Notes: generated by a model not told the origin, from the sequence alone. DNA of 64,000 nt from Thalassotalea loyana (GCF_030161435.1 NZ_BSSV01000007.1:124001-188000); one strand, 5' to 3'. Counted from the first letter of the stretch, positions 9,949-19,455 are shown. Translations and numbers: made by a program.

Positions 9949-10299
9949 ATGAAAGAGAGTTATCAGCGAATTTGGCAAACAATCCAAGCGATACCCGCGG
10001 GAAAAGTTGCAAGTTATGGCCAGATTGCTGATTTAGCTGGGTTGCCAGGCCGGGCTCGACTTGTCGGCAAAGCGTTGAAGTCAACAGATGATGGACTATT
10101 CAATGGCTTGCCAATTCCTTGGTATCGTGTTGTTAATTCTCAAGGTCGTATCTCGTTGCCAGCTGGATCTCCTGAGTATGATAGGCAAGTTACAGCGTTA
10201 CAGGATGAACAGGTTGTCGTACTTAATGGCAAAATCAAACTTAATGAGTTTGGTTGGCAACCTGACTTATCTGAATTACTTTTCTCACTCAAATTCTAA
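9949..10299 (+). CDS. Alkyltransferase-like protein (ATL, YbaZ type)
   Basis: A 116-residue protein matching the DNA-binding domain of O6-alkylguanine-DNA alkyltransferase: IPAGKVASYGQIA, then PGRARLVGKAL. The active-site motif PCHRV of true alkyltransferases reads PWYRVV here, so the acceptor cysteine is replaced by tryptophan. Such ATL proteins bind alkylated guanine and are known to hand the lesion to nucleotide excision repair rather than repair it directly. The recognition helix and arginine finger region are retained. Confidence 0.9.
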   Translation: MKESYQRIWQTIQAIPAGKVASYGQIADLAGLPGRARLVGKALKSTDDGLFNGLPIPWYRVVNSQGRISLPAGSPEYDRQVTALQDEQVVVLNGKIKLNEFGWQPDLSELLFSLKF

Positions 10300-10465
10300 A
10301 TTTAATCAAATTTTACAAAAAAGTGCTGTTAACAATATTTTAACGTGCTGATTTGTTATATTATCTCAAGCGTTTTTACATTCTAATTAAATTACGTTAT
10401 TAAAACGCGTGATAAAAATAAGAAGACCAAATCTTTAAATGGATTTACATTCAGGAAAATTTACT

Positions 10466-12643
10466 ATGTTAAACAAAAGATTGATTAAGGCGTTGTCGGT
10501 AACGTCCTTGCTATTTGCTGGCGCAGTGCAAGCTGACGAAGGCATGTGGCAACCACATCAACTACAAGAAATAAGTGGCAAACTAAAAAAAGCTGGGCTT
10601 GATTTAGATCCAACGCAAATGGAAAACCTAAATCAGTTTCCAATGAATGCAATCATCAGTCTAGGTGGCTGTACTGCATCATTTCTTTCTGACGAAGGCT
10701 TAGTGGTAACAAACCACCACTGTGCTTATGGCTCGATTCAATATAACTCTACCGAGAAAGATAATTTATTAGAGCAAGGTTTTGTTGCTAAAACTAAAGC
10801 TGACGAACTTCAAGCGGCTCCTGGCTCACGAGTTTATGTGACTGAGTCACTGACGAACGTTACTGATAAGATTACTGGTTCAATTCCAAGTAACGTGGAA
10901 GGACAAGCATACTTCAGTGCAATTGAAAAAAATGAAAAAGCGTTAGTTGCAGCGTGTGAAACGTCTCAAGACTATCGTTGTGAAGTCTATAGCTTTCATG
11001 GTGGTTTGGAGTATTTCTTAATTAAACAACTAGCGATTCGCGATGTTCGTTTAGTTTATGCTCCACCAAACAGCATTGGTAAATTCGGTGGTGATACAGA
11101 CAACTGGATGTGGCCACGTCACACTGGTGATTGGGCATTTTACCGTGCGTATGTAAACAAAGATGGTCAGCCTGCTGATTACTCAAAAGACAATGTTCCT
11201 TTCAAACCAAAAGCATTTTTAAAAGTTAATGCAAGTGGTGTTGAAGAAAACGATTACGTGATGGTACTTGGTTACCCAGGTCGCACAAATCGTTACCGTA
11301 TTGCGCAAGAGGTGGAGAACCAATTCAATTGGGTGTACCCAACAGCAAAACGCTACCGTGAAGAGTACATTGACATCATCAAGACAACTGCACCTGCGGG
11401 CAGTGAAGCAAGAATTAAGTATGAAAGCACGTTAGCAGGTTTGGCTAACTACGCTAAAAACTACGGCTCGATGATTGAAAGTTTCCACAAAGGTAACATG
11501 CTTGAGCGCAAGCAAGCTGAATTAAAAGATTTACAAGCGTGGATCAATGCATCTAAAAAGCGTAAGAAAAAATACGGCAAAGCGTTAACTGAGTTAAATG
11601 AATTAATTGCTCAGAGCCAAGAAAATCAGCAGCGTGATTTAATTTTAGCTTACATTGGCCGTACTAGCATGATGGGTGTTTCAAAGCGCCTATTACGTTT
11701 AGCACATGAAAAAGCGAAACCAGATGCAGAGCGTAAGCAGGGCTACCAGGAACGTGACATGAATCGTTTCACTCAAGGAATGAAACGTGTAAACCGTCGT
11801 TATGATGCTGAGGTTGATAAAGCGGTACTTAATCACTTTTTAGCACAATATGCCCAATTCCCTAAATCTGAACGTAATGAAACATTTGATAAGTTCTTCG
11901 GTTTAGATAAAGCATTTGACGCTAAAGCACTTGCTGCCAAGCTTGATATGATGCACAGCAAAACTTCGTTAGATGAAGAAGCGGTTCGTTTAGCGTGGAT
12001 GGACAAGTCAGTTGAAGAGTTCAAACAAAGTGATGACCCATACATTCAGTTTGCTGTTTCTCAATATGAGAATGATCGTAAGCGTGAAAAAGCGGCAGAA
12101 GAGTTAGCAGGTAAATTAGCTCAAGCGCGCCCGCAGTTTATGGCTGCTATGATTGCCTACAAGAAAAGTAAGGGTGAGCCAGTATACGCGGACGCTAATA
12201 GCTCGTTACGTATTACCTACGGTAACGTTAAGGGCTACTCTCCACAAGATGGTTTAACTGCGACTCCGTTTACCACATTAGAGGGTATGTTAGCTAAGTA
12301 TGTTGCTGGTGACGATGAGTTTGATTTATTCGAGAACATTCGTACAGCTATCGCTAACAAAGACTATGGTAAGTATAAGCGTGAGAGCCTAGGCTCAGTT
12401 CCTGTTAACTACCTATCAACGTTAGATATCACGGGTGGTAACTCTGGTTCACCAACGTTAAACAGCAAAGGCGAATTCGTTGGTCTTGTATTCGATGGTG
12501 TATATGAGTCGATTATCGGTGACTGGGATTACGATACTAAGTTAAACCGTGCGATACACACTAGCGTACCGTTTATGCTTTGGACAATGGAAAATATCGA
12601 CGGTGCTCAAAACATTGTTGATGAAATGACGATTGTTAAATAA
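10466..12643 (+). CDS. S46 family dipeptidyl-peptidase (DPP7-like), exported
   Basis: A ~725-residue serine peptidase of family S46, which releases dipeptides from peptide N-termini in the periplasm. Start 10466 gives a clear signal peptide (MLNKRLIKALS..., cleavage after VQA) and has AGGA 9 bases upstream; an earlier in-frame ATG at 10439 would spoil the signal. The catalytic histidine lies in TNHHCAYGS and the nucleophile in TGGNSGSPTLN. The residue 18 positions after that serine is glycine (FDGVY), which in the studied enzymes marks DPP7 (hydrophobic P1) as opposed to the arginine of DPP11. A terminator follows. Confidence 0.9.
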   Translation: MLNKRLIKALSVTSLLFAGAVQADEGMWQPHQLQEISGKLKKAGLDLDPTQMENLNQFPMNAIISLGGCTASFLSDEGLVVTNHHCAYGSIQYNSTEKDNLLEQGFVAKTKADELQAAPGSRVYVTESLTNVTDKITGSIPSNVEGQAYFSAIEKNEKALVAACETSQDYRCEVYSFHGGLEYFLIKQLAIRDVRLVYAPPNSIGKFGGDTDNWMWPRHTGDWAFYRAYVNKDGQPADYSKDNVPFKPKAFLKVNASGVEENDYVMVLGYPGRTNRYRIAQEVENQFNWVYPTAKRYREEYIDIIKTTAPAGSEARIKYESTLAGLANYAKNYGSMIESFHKGNMLERKQAELKDLQAWINASKKRKKKYGKALTELNELIAQSQENQQRDLILAYIGRTSMMGVSKRLLRLAHEKAKPDAERKQGYQERDMNRFTQGMKRVNRRYDAEVDKAVLNHFLAQYAQFPKSERNETFDKFFGLDKAFDAKALAAKLDMMHSKTSLDEEAVRLAWMDKSVEEFKQSDDPYIQFAVSQYENDRKREKAAEELAGKLAQARPQFMAAMIAYKKSKGEPVYADANSSLRITYGNVKGYSPQDGLTATPFTTLEGMLAKYVAGDDEFDLFENIRTAIANKDYGKYKRESLGSVPVNYLSTLDITGGNSGSPTLNSKGEFVGLVFDGVYESIIGDWDYDTKLNRAIHTSVPFMLWTMENIDGAQNIVDEMTIVK

Positions 12644-12666
12644 AGTGAATTAACACGAATATTAAT

Positions 12667-12696
12667 AAAAGAGCAGCTTGTTAGCTGCTCTTTTTT
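12667..12696. terminator. Bidirectional terminator between S46 peptidase and LysR gene
   Basis: AAAAGAGCAGC pairs with GCTGCTCTTTT around a 6-base loop, with a T run on the plus side and an A run on the other. It serves the peptidase gene and overlaps the last codon of the convergent LysR gene. Confidence 0.85.
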
Positions 12697-13588
12697 ATTT
12701 AGTATTTTCTTTGTAATAACGGTCTTTGATGTAGGCGATAACATGTTTTATTTGACTCTGTGCGTGCCTCTTACCTAAGTAATATGCGTACATTTTTCTG
12801 GTTCTAGGTGCAAAACCTTCAATTGTTAATTCTATTACATCTTCATTGTTGACCATTACTTTGGGCAACATTGCAATACATTGTCCTTTCTCGACACTAT
12901 GAAGTGCTAGCCCTAAATCATCAACGGTTAACTTTTTATTAGGACTTATGAGTTGTTCTCTATTGGTAACATCATGTACAGCCCAATGCGTTATAGGGTT
13001 GGATACCACTGCGGGTAAATTTGCAATTTCTTCGATAGAGAGTGCTGTTGATTGCAAATCATGTTTTTCAAAGAGAGATTGATGGCAATAAAAGCCATAA
13101 GGAATGTCCCAAAGCGGTATAGCTATTGCGCTAGAGTCTATTAGCGGGCCCACCCTAAATGCTAAATCAATATCATCTTTTATTAAGTTTTTATTGTCAT
13201 TAGATAGTGATATATCAAGTTCAAGCTGTTGATGAGTAGAAACAAAATCAATTAACCATGCCCCCAGAAAGTCGATACCAGCCCTCACTGGCATTGAAAC
13301 GCTTAACTTCCCTTTGAATGTCACTTCATCATCAATAGCAATAACAATAGATGCTTTAATGTTATCGATATGCAGCACCGTTTCTTCATATAGCGCTTGC
13401 CCTCGAGAAGACACTTGGACATCTCTTGTTGTGCGGTGCAATAACGTTAATCCTAAATTATTCTCAAGTGCTTCTATTCTTCTACTCACCGTGCTGTGAG
13501 GTACTGAAAGTTTCTCCGATGCTTTCTTTAAACTTCCTGTTTCAACAACAGCACAAAAGATAACAATATCATCGAGTATTCTTTTCAT
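12695..13588 (-). CDS. LysR family transcriptional regulator
   Basis: A 297-residue LysR-type regulator: N-terminal winged helix-turn-helix (about residues 5-62, with the usual ...GSLKKASEKLSVPHSTVSRRIEALE region split across helices) and a C-terminal substrate-binding-like effector domain. Start ATG 13588 is preferred to a TTG six bases upstream. It is divergent from a quinone oxidoreductase gene 134 bases away, the classic arrangement for a LysR regulator and its target, so control of that gene is a reasonable inference. The effector is unknown. Confidence 0.85.
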   Translation of the reverse strand: MKRILDDIVIFCAVVETGSLKKASEKLSVPHSTVSRRIEALENNLGLTLLHRTTRDVQVSSRGQALYEETVLHIDNIKASIVIAIDDEVTFKGKLSVSMPVRAGIDFLGAWLIDFVSTHQQLELDISLSNDNKNLIKDDIDLAFRVGPLIDSSAIAIPLWDIPYGFYCHQSLFEKHDLQSTALSIEEIANLPAVVSNPITHWAVHDVTNREQLISPNKKLTVDDLGLALHSVEKGQCIAMLPKVMVNNEDVIELTIEGFAPRTRKMYAYYLGKRHAQSQIKHVIAYIKDRYYKENTK

Positions 13589-13722
13589 AAGCAACCATCA
13601 ATTTTTTCTTTATTATTCCAATTATGGGATTGTGTTGTCCAGTATTGCTCATTTTTTCTTATTTATCACAGCGCTATGATTACCTCGTTGAAGTTAAAAA
13701 TTAAACGTGTATGGAGCGTATT

Positions 13723-14706
13723 ATGAAAGCAGTTTTGTTAGAGCAAACCGGTGGGGTGGAACAGCTAAAGTGGACAGATGTTGAATTACCCAAGCCTAGG
13801 CTAGGTCAGGTTTTAGTAAAGGTTGAAGCTGCACCAGTAAATTTTATCGATACCATTATTCGAGAAGGAAATATGCCGCCAGGTATGATGCCTAACTTAC
13901 CATTCATATCCGGTGTTGAAGGAAGTGGCATTGTTGTAGATAGTAATGGAACGGATTTACAAGAAGGTGAAAAGATTGCATTTTTGGGACCTATTGGCGC
14001 GTCTATGTACGCACAATATACGGTTGTTGATGCAAACAAACTGATTGTTCTTGATAAATCTACAGATTTGATCGAAGCCGGCGCTATGCCAGTGACTTAT
14101 TTTACTGCTTATCATATGTTGCATAATGTGGTTCGCGCTGAAGCCGATAAGTATGCTCTGGTATATGCGTCCACAGGTGGCGTTGGTACGGCTCTCATCC
14201 AATTAGCGAAAGCGGCTGGTGTGAAAGTTATCGCGCTAGACAGGAAGGATGAAAAAGTTAAACAAGCGTTAGACCTTGGTGCCGATTATGCGTTTAATTC
14301 TACAAAAAATTGGGTTGATAAAGTTAAGGAAGTCACGAATGGAAAAGGCGTCAATTATATTTTTAACCCTGTCGCGGGCGATACCATAAAACAGGACTTA
14401 GACGTGTTAGCAACACTTGGTCATATTGTAATTTTTGGCTTTCTCGCAGGGGTGGGCGAATCTAATTTACAAGCAGAAGCTGTCAACCATTTTGGCAAGT
14501 CGCCTACCATTACGTACTCAGAAATTTATGCAACGTACTTTAATCAATTCAGTACAGTTAAATCATCATTAGAACGTGTATATCAGCTGTTAGCGCAAGG
14601 CAAAGTTTCACCTGTTTATTCGACAATGCCAATTGCCGATGCAAGTGAAGCTCATGAGCTATTACAGTCGGGGAAGGTCATGGGTAAAATTGTACTTGTT
14701 CCATAA
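13723..14706 (+). CDS. Zinc-independent MDR/quinone oxidoreductase family protein
   Basis: A 327-residue medium-chain reductase of the QOR group. It has the N-terminal GroES-like fold (about residues 1-120), the NADPH-binding segment YASTGGVGTALIQLAKAAG, and no structural or catalytic zinc ligands. Members reduce quinones or activated alkenes with NADPH. ATG 13723 is chosen because GGAG (13713-13716) sits six bases before it; an earlier ATG at 13711 includes that site. The divergent LysR gene is its likely regulator. A hairpin terminator follows. Confidence 0.85.
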   Translation: MKAVLLEQTGGVEQLKWTDVELPKPRLGQVLVKVEAAPVNFIDTIIREGNMPPGMMPNLPFISGVEGSGIVVDSNGTDLQEGEKIAFLGPIGASMYAQYTVVDANKLIVLDKSTDLIEAGAMPVTYFTAYHMLHNVVRAEADKYALVYASTGGVGTALIQLAKAAGVKVIALDRKDEKVKQALDLGADYAFNSTKNWVDKVKEVTNGKGVNYIFNPVAGDTIKQDLDVLATLGHIVIFGFLAGVGESNLQAEAVNHFGKSPTITYSEIYATYFNQFSTVKSSLERVYQLLAQGKVSPVYSTMPIADASEAHELLQSGKVMGKIVLVP

Positions 14707-14718
14707 TATCGACAAAAT

Positions 14719-14742
14719 AGAGCAACACTAGTTGCTCTTTTT
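14719..14742 (+). terminator. Terminator after quinone oxidoreductase
   Basis: AGAGCAAC and GTTGCTCT pair around ACTA and are followed by a T run (14737-14741). It lies between two convergent genes. Confidence 0.8.
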
Positions 14743-14780
14743 GATCTGACATATATTAACGAAAGAACAAGTTAACATAA

Positions 14781-16136
14781 TTACAAAAGGCCATGCGTTG
14801 ACAGATATTGGCTTGCCAAATCCTTTGTAAGTGTTACACCTTGCTGTTGAGCTTCGTCAATTTTAGCAAGCATAATCTTGTGGGTTTCACCTAACTCTTG
14901 TGCTGTAGAGTAGGGCATAGCACCAAACATAACCATCGCATATCGAGGCGTAAATTGTTCAGGAAACCATGATTGGAGTTGATGTGCGATCGCTTTTTGC
15001 CGGATAAAACTCTCCTTTGCAACGCTCGAACGCATCTCGATATAGTTTTCTAACGCCATATCGGCAATTGCATTAGCATTCGGTTTACGAAGAGATTCTG
15101 TATTGCTGAAAATCGTTTGCCAATCGGCGTTATTTTCTGAAGATGGGACTTGTATGAGTAAATCAAAGCAGTCTTCAAAACCACAATTCATTCCTTGACC
15201 ATGGAATGGAACGATTGCATGCGCCGCATCACCCAGTAATAAAGCTTTGTCTTGGTAATGCCATTGTTGGCAACGAACAGTAGCCAGATTTCCCGTTGGG
15301 TTGGATTCGAAATCTCCTTCTAAATTATTGATAAGTGGATAGACATCAGGGAATTGTTGTTTGAAAAAATCGTGAATTTTCGCCGGTGTCGTAAGCGCTT
15401 CAAAGCTTTGTTCACCGATTTTTGATAAAAATAATGTTAGCGTGAAACTACCATCTAAATTAGGCAATGCAATTAACATGAAGTCTTCGCGAGGCCAAAT
15501 GTGCAAAGCGTTGACTGCCAGCTTGTGTTGTCCTGAACTGTTTGGCATAACACATAGTTCTTTATAACCATGACCCAGCTGCTCGACATTGACGTTCTCT
15601 CGATTCGTTGTTTTTTCGGCTATTGCCTCTCTAAGTACCGAGTTTGCACCATCGGTCCCGATAATTCTTTCAAACCTCTGATTTGGTTGGCTTGATGAGT
15701 TAAAGGTAATAATGCCGGTATCTAAATCAACTTGCTTAACTCTATGCTCGAAATGCAATGCCACATTAGGTAATTTTTCTGCTTCATCAAGTAATAACGC
15801 ATTTAGTTGGCCGCGAGAAACAGAGTAAATTACATCGGCATCTTTAATGCCATAGGGCTGGAATTGCTCTTGCTCTCCAATGATATGAACCATGCGGCCT
15901 TTCATTTCGATCAGTAGTGGCATAACTAAATCAAGCACACCTTGCTGTTCGAGTGCTTTCATGCCGCGATTAGCAAGAGCCAAGTTAATTGACCTTCCTG
16001 CTGATATATCGCTTTTTCGTAAATCTGAACGAGACTCGTAAACGGTTACTTGATAGCCTTTTTTTGCCATTCCCAATGCGAGTAGCGAACCAACGAGGCC
16101 AGCACCTATGATTGTAATTGACTGATTGTTTGACAT
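14781..16136 (-). CDS. kmo: Kynurenine 3-monooxygenase
   Basis: A 451-residue FAD monooxygenase converting L-kynurenine to 3-hydroxykynurenine with NADPH and O2. It shows the dinucleotide motif IGAGLVGSLLA at the N-terminus, GTDGANS in the middle and the second FAD motif GDAAHAIVPFHGQGMNCGFED. A hydrophobic C-terminal membrane anchor, present in the eukaryotic enzyme, is not evident. It is the last gene of the kynurenine cluster, starting one base after kynU stops, with GGAG just upstream of its start. Confidence 0.95.
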   Translation of the reverse strand: MSNNQSITIIGAGLVGSLLALGMAKKGYQVTVYESRSDLRKSDISAGRSINLALANRGMKALEQQGVLDLVMPLLIEMKGRMVHIIGEQEQFQPYGIKDADVIYSVSRGQLNALLLDEAEKLPNVALHFEHRVKQVDLDTGIITFNSSSQPNQRFERIIGTDGANSVLREAIAEKTTNRENVNVEQLGHGYKELCVMPNSSGQHKLAVNALHIWPREDFMLIALPNLDGSFTLTLFLSKIGEQSFEALTTPAKIHDFFKQQFPDVYPLINNLEGDFESNPTGNLATVRCQQWHYQDKALLLGDAAHAIVPFHGQGMNCGFEDCFDLLIQVPSSENNADWQTIFSNTESLRKPNANAIADMALENYIEMRSSVAKESFIRQKAIAHQLQSWFPEQFTPRYAMVMFGAMPYSTAQELGETHKIMLAKIDEAQQQGVTLTKDLASQYLSTHGLL

Positions 16137-16137
16137 C

Positions 16138-17409
16138 TTAATTCTCCAAACAACGTTTTAAAATCTGCACAAAATGGTAGACATCACAAAAACTGTTATA
16201 CAACGGCACAGGGGCAAAGCGCATAACATTTGGTTCTCGCCAGTCTAATGTGACACCGTTCTTTTCCAAGGCATTAAATAACGCTTTACCATCGAGGCCT
16301 GTTTTAGTCACCATCAACGATAATTGACAGCCTCGCTGTTGTGGATCCATTGGCGTGATAATTTTCATGTCATTACTTAGCTCGTGTGTGAGCAAGTCAA
16401 CCGCATATTGCGTTAGCTTTATCGATTTTTCACGAAGTGGTCTTAGCCCTCCGGCCATTGCAAATGTTTCAAGTGATCCTCTAATAGCAGCTAGCGACAA
16501 AATCGGTGGGTTGGATAGTTGCCAACCTTCTGCCGTAGGAATAGGGATGAATTTATTCTCCATTTTGAAACGGCTTTGCTTGTCATGTCCCCACCAGCCG
16601 GCAAAGCGGTTTATTGCCGGATTTTGGCAATGTTTTTGATGAATAAAGCAACCTGCAACTGAGCCAGCACCAGAATTAAGGTATTTGTAGCTGCACCAAC
16701 AGGCAAAATCTACTTGCCAGTCGTGCAGTGATAACTCGATATTGCCAGCTGCGTGAGCCAAATCAAAACCAATCGTTATGCCGTAACTGTGGGCAATTTT
16801 TGTGAGTTTTTCGATGTCTAATACTTGCCCCGTGTAATACTGAACGCCAGGCAATAAGATTAACGTAATGTCTTGATGGTTTGTCTCAAGTAGCGCTTCA
16901 AAGTCTTCGATATGAAGCAATTCGTCTTCTCTTGGTTGCCACAGAATTAAGTCGCTCTCGTTAAAACCATGATGTTTCAATTGAGAGCATACAGCATAGT
17001 GATCTGACGGGAATGCATGATCCTCAATCAATATTTTACGTTTATGTTGGTTTGGTTGATAGAAACTTACCATCATCAAATGTAAGTTCGCCGTTAGTGA
17101 GTTCATCATGACGACTTCTTCTTCAAGCCCTCCCACTAACTCTGCACTATGTTTAGTGAGAAACTCATGATACGGCAACCAAGGGTAATCACCTTCAAAG
17201 TGACCTTTGACACCGTACGACTGCCACGCATCGAGCATTTGGATCACGTTCTCTCTAGCTCTTTGGGGCTGAAGCCCCAACGAATTTCCGGTGAAGTAAT
17301 ACTCTGGCTCACCATTGGCTTGTTTAGGAATACTAAATTGAGCGCGCATGTGTTTAAGGGGGTCTTGGTTATCAAGCGCCTGTGCAAAAGTTAACGTTGG
17401 TTCAAACAT
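16138..17409 (-). CDS. kynU: Kynureninase
   Basis: A 423-residue PLP enzyme cleaving (3-hydroxy)kynurenine to (3-hydroxy)anthranilate and alanine. The fold-type I lysine is in CWCSYKYLNSGAG, with GFDLAHAAGN supplying the PLP-contacting aspartate, and the N-terminus carries FTGNSLGLQPQRA as in other kynureninases. AGGAG precedes the start codon. It lies between the formamidase and kmo with gaps of only 3 and 1 bases, so the three are certainly one transcript. Confidence 0.95.
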   Translation of the reverse strand: MFEPTLTFAQALDNQDPLKHMRAQFSIPKQANGEPEYYFTGNSLGLQPQRARENVIQMLDAWQSYGVKGHFEGDYPWLPYHEFLTKHSAELVGGLEEEVVMMNSLTANLHLMMVSFYQPNQHKRKILIEDHAFPSDHYAVCSQLKHHGFNESDLILWQPREDELLHIEDFEALLETNHQDITLILLPGVQYYTGQVLDIEKLTKIAHSYGITIGFDLAHAAGNIELSLHDWQVDFACWCSYKYLNSGAGSVAGCFIHQKHCQNPAINRFAGWWGHDKQSRFKMENKFIPIPTAEGWQLSNPPILSLAAIRGSLETFAMAGGLRPLREKSIKLTQYAVDLLTHELSNDMKIITPMDPQQRGCQLSLMVTKTGLDGKALFNALEKNGVTLDWREPNVMRFAPVPLYNSFCDVYHFVQILKRCLEN

Positions 17410-17412
17410 GCA

Positions 17413-18276
17413 TTACTCCTTAAATACTGCAGTAGAAGATTGGGCTGAGGCTTCGGGTTTAAACAAAGTGGGGCGAGAGGGTGCAGCATCATTAACAAAC
17501 GCAGGGGTTTGAAGAGAGATGAAGTAAAAGCCATCGGTAATAGAACTCTCGATGTAGGCGAGTTCTGTAATTGTGCAGTTTGCGCGGGTTTTGTTGTTTA
17601 CTACACGCATGCCTTGTTCGACTTGCCAAAAAATATGATGGTTATTTAAAAGACCATTGTCATGCATTTTGTCAATAGATGGCATATCAACCACCAGATG
17701 TTCGACACCACGCGCAAGGATATACTCGATTGCAGACGTTGTTAAAAATGCATTTGGAGCATCTTCACTGTATCGCTGATAACGTTTGGCTGCATTGTTT
17801 GGTAACGTTCGAATGATCAATGAGGTTAGTTCACTATCATGTATATGATCAAGGTGATGCGCCAATTGCGATTTTGTTATCACCACGTCATTTTCTGCAT
17901 AATCGACAACGTAGGGCTCTGACTGTAAGAGCGCGTTTTGTGGTGCTATTGTGACTAACGATACAGGGATCAAAAGCGGGGGGGCTAATTGGTCGATTGT
18001 GGTTGTTTGGTTATCGTCTATATGACAGATATGACCAACCGTTTCGGTATGAGTGCCATTGCAGTGTGGGTTAAACGATAGCACATTGACATTGCAACTA
18101 CCTGATTGTCTAGTGTCGCCGATAAAACCGTCAACTGACATTGGCGTTCTTAGTGCAGGTTCAGCATCAAAATGGTTTGGTTGATGCTGATTGAAGTCAA
18201 GCGTTATCGCAATACTCTTACCCTGATTTAGATCCACCTTATAATATTTGTCATTATGCGTAATATTAATTTTCAT
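17413..18276 (-). CDS. Cyclase-family hydrolase, probable kynurenine formamidase
   Basis: A ~287-residue protein of the cyclase/KynB family, which hydrolyses N-formylkynurenine with a divalent metal. The metal-site motif is present as HCNGTHTET followed by GHI, close to the family HxGTHxDxPxH but with ETV in place of D-P. It is longer than the usual ~210-residue KynB. Position between 3-hydroxyanthranilate dioxygenase and kynureninase makes formamidase the best reading. ATG 18276 is used; an upstream GTG at 18285 overlapping the preceding stop is possible. Confidence 0.75.
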   Translation of the reverse strand: MKINITHNDKYYKVDLNQGKSIAITLDFNQHQPNHFDAEPALRTPMSVDGFIGDTRQSGSCNVNVLSFNPHCNGTHTETVGHICHIDDNQTTTIDQLAPPLLIPVSLVTIAPQNALLQSEPYVVDYAENDVVITKSQLAHHLDHIHDSELTSLIIRTLPNNAAKRYQRYSEDAPNAFLTTSAIEYILARGVEHLVVDMPSIDKMHDNGLLNNHHIFWQVEQGMRVVNNKTRANCTITELAYIESSITDGFYFISLQTPAFVNDAAPSRPTLFKPEASAQSSTAVFKE

Positions 18277-18281
18277 GAGGA

Positions 18282-18818
18282 TCACTTACGGAATTTATCG
18301 GGTGTTTCAAAACTATAACCACATTGTTTACAGGTTGCGTGATCGTGATAGAAACGCTGGAATACTTTAGGTAAGTCTTCTTCTATGTTCGCCAGCGCAA
18401 AGCTTTCTCGATACATTTGGGAAGCACAATCTGGACAATACCAATGAAGTTCATCAAGTTGATTCGCCAAACGCTTTTGTTCGACAACCATACCGATTGA
18501 GCCTTCAAAACGTTGTGGTGAATGTAAAACTTTTGGCGGTAAAAGAAATAGCTCACCTTGCTTAATAGCAATGTCTTTAAACAAAGCTTCGTTATTGGCA
18601 TCGCGCTCAATGACTTTCAATATCATTTCACCCTCTAGTTGATAAAACAGCTCTGGCGTTTCGTTGTAATGATAATCGGTACGGTTATTCGGGCCACCGA
18701 CGATCATTACAATAAAGTCATCCTGCTCAAAAACTTGTTTATTACATACTGGGGGCTTCAAATATTCACGATGTTCGTCTATCCACTGATTGAGATTTAA
18801 TGGCATGACATAGGACAT
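18282..18818 (-). CDS. nbaC: 3-hydroxyanthranilate 3,4-dioxygenase
   Basis: A 178-residue cupin that opens the ring of 3-hydroxyanthranilate to 2-amino-3-carboxymuconate semialdehyde. The iron ligands are seen as H and E in DYHYNETPELFYQ and the second His in KVLHSPQRF. The C-terminus holds a rubredoxin-like metal site, YCPDC and CKQCG, as in bacterial homodimeric enzymes. AGGAG precedes the start codon. It is 3 bases from the RidA gene upstream and just before the formamidase, which it nearly overlaps. Confidence 0.95.
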   Translation of the reverse strand: MSYVMPLNLNQWIDEHREYLKPPVCNKQVFEQDDFIVMIVGGPNNRTDYHYNETPELFYQLEGEMILKVIERDANNEALFKDIAIKQGELFLLPPKVLHSPQRFEGSIGMVVEQKRLANQLDELHWYCPDCASQMYRESFALANIEEDLPKVFQRFYHDHATCKQCGYSFETPDKFRK

Positions 18819-18821
18819 GAG

Positions 18822-19247
18822 CTACTCCTTAATATGAGCGATACACTTAAGTTCAATCGCAATGGGGGTTGGGAGTTTATTAATTTCGATTGTTGTCCGG
18901 CAAGGCTGATTGTCGCTAAAATATTGCGCATAAACCTTATTGTAGGTCGCAAAATCCTCATCCATATTCGTTAGAAATACCGTGACATCAACAAGGTCCA
19001 TCCAACTTGCATTTGAGGCTTCCAAAATTGTTCTAACGTTTTGAAATACACTATGGCATTGCGTTTCAATGTCGTAATTAATGATGTTGCCATTGGTGTC
19101 TAACTCAACACCAGGAATGTCCGAAGATGTTGCACTTCTCGGTCCTACACCTGATAAAAATAGTAGGTTGCCCACTTGCTTAGCATGTGGATAAAGCCCA
19201 ACAGGCTTAGGTGCCTTATTGGTATTGAAGGTTTTGCTGTTTGTCAT
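18822..19247 (-). CDS. RidA-family protein, probable 2-aminomuconate deaminase
   Basis: A 141-residue Rid/YjgF/UK114 protein with the family features GLYPHAKQVGNLLFLSGVGPR, the CRTTIEINKLP segment containing the substrate-binding arginine, and a C-terminal IAIELKCIA strand. The GVGPR variant and the cluster context match the 2-aminomuconate deaminases (AmnD/NbaF type) that turn 2-aminomuconate into 4-oxalocrotonate, rather than the general enamine deaminase RidA. It is the first gene of a tight block with HAO, formamidase, kynU and kmo. Confidence 0.82.
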   Translation of the reverse strand: MTNSKTFNTNKAPKPVGLYPHAKQVGNLLFLSGVGPRSATSSDIPGVELDTNGNIINYDIETQCHSVFQNVRTILEASNASWMDLVDVTVFLTNMDEDFATYNKVYAQYFSDNQPCRTTIEINKLPTPIAIELKCIAHIKE

Positions 19248-19455
19248 AATTGTACTCGTTATTTGAAAACGATGAGAGTCACACCCAACAGGGTGATAAA
19301 TTTTTATGTTTATTCGAATTAATCAATAGGCAAGGGCGGTGTTAAGCGGGGCTCCACTTACAACCAAGGGGGCTAGCGAAAATAGCCCCAGAAGATTTAA
19401 ATTTATAACAAGTAACACTCATAATAAGTTAGTACTGTCGTCTTTTTTTTATACG
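19248..19455 (-). promoter_or_regulatory. Intergenic leader with stacked hairpins inside the kynurenine cluster
   Basis: This 208-base gap is the only large space in the cluster. On the minus strand the arm GGGGCTA (19383-19389) pairs with TAGCCCC (19369-19375) around 7 bases. A second AGCCCC lies at 19349-19354 and could compete for the same arm. A further CACCC/GGGTG hairpin is at 19282-19295. A 26-codon minus-strand reading frame (19422 down to 19342) with one Trp codon spans the first hairpin, without an obvious ribosome site. A leader or internal promoter is possible; none is proved. Confidence 0.35.

Noticed and set aside
10300-10465. Promoter before the S46 peptidase gene
   Set aside because: A good TATATT-like -10 is present, but no -35 at a suitable distance could be found.
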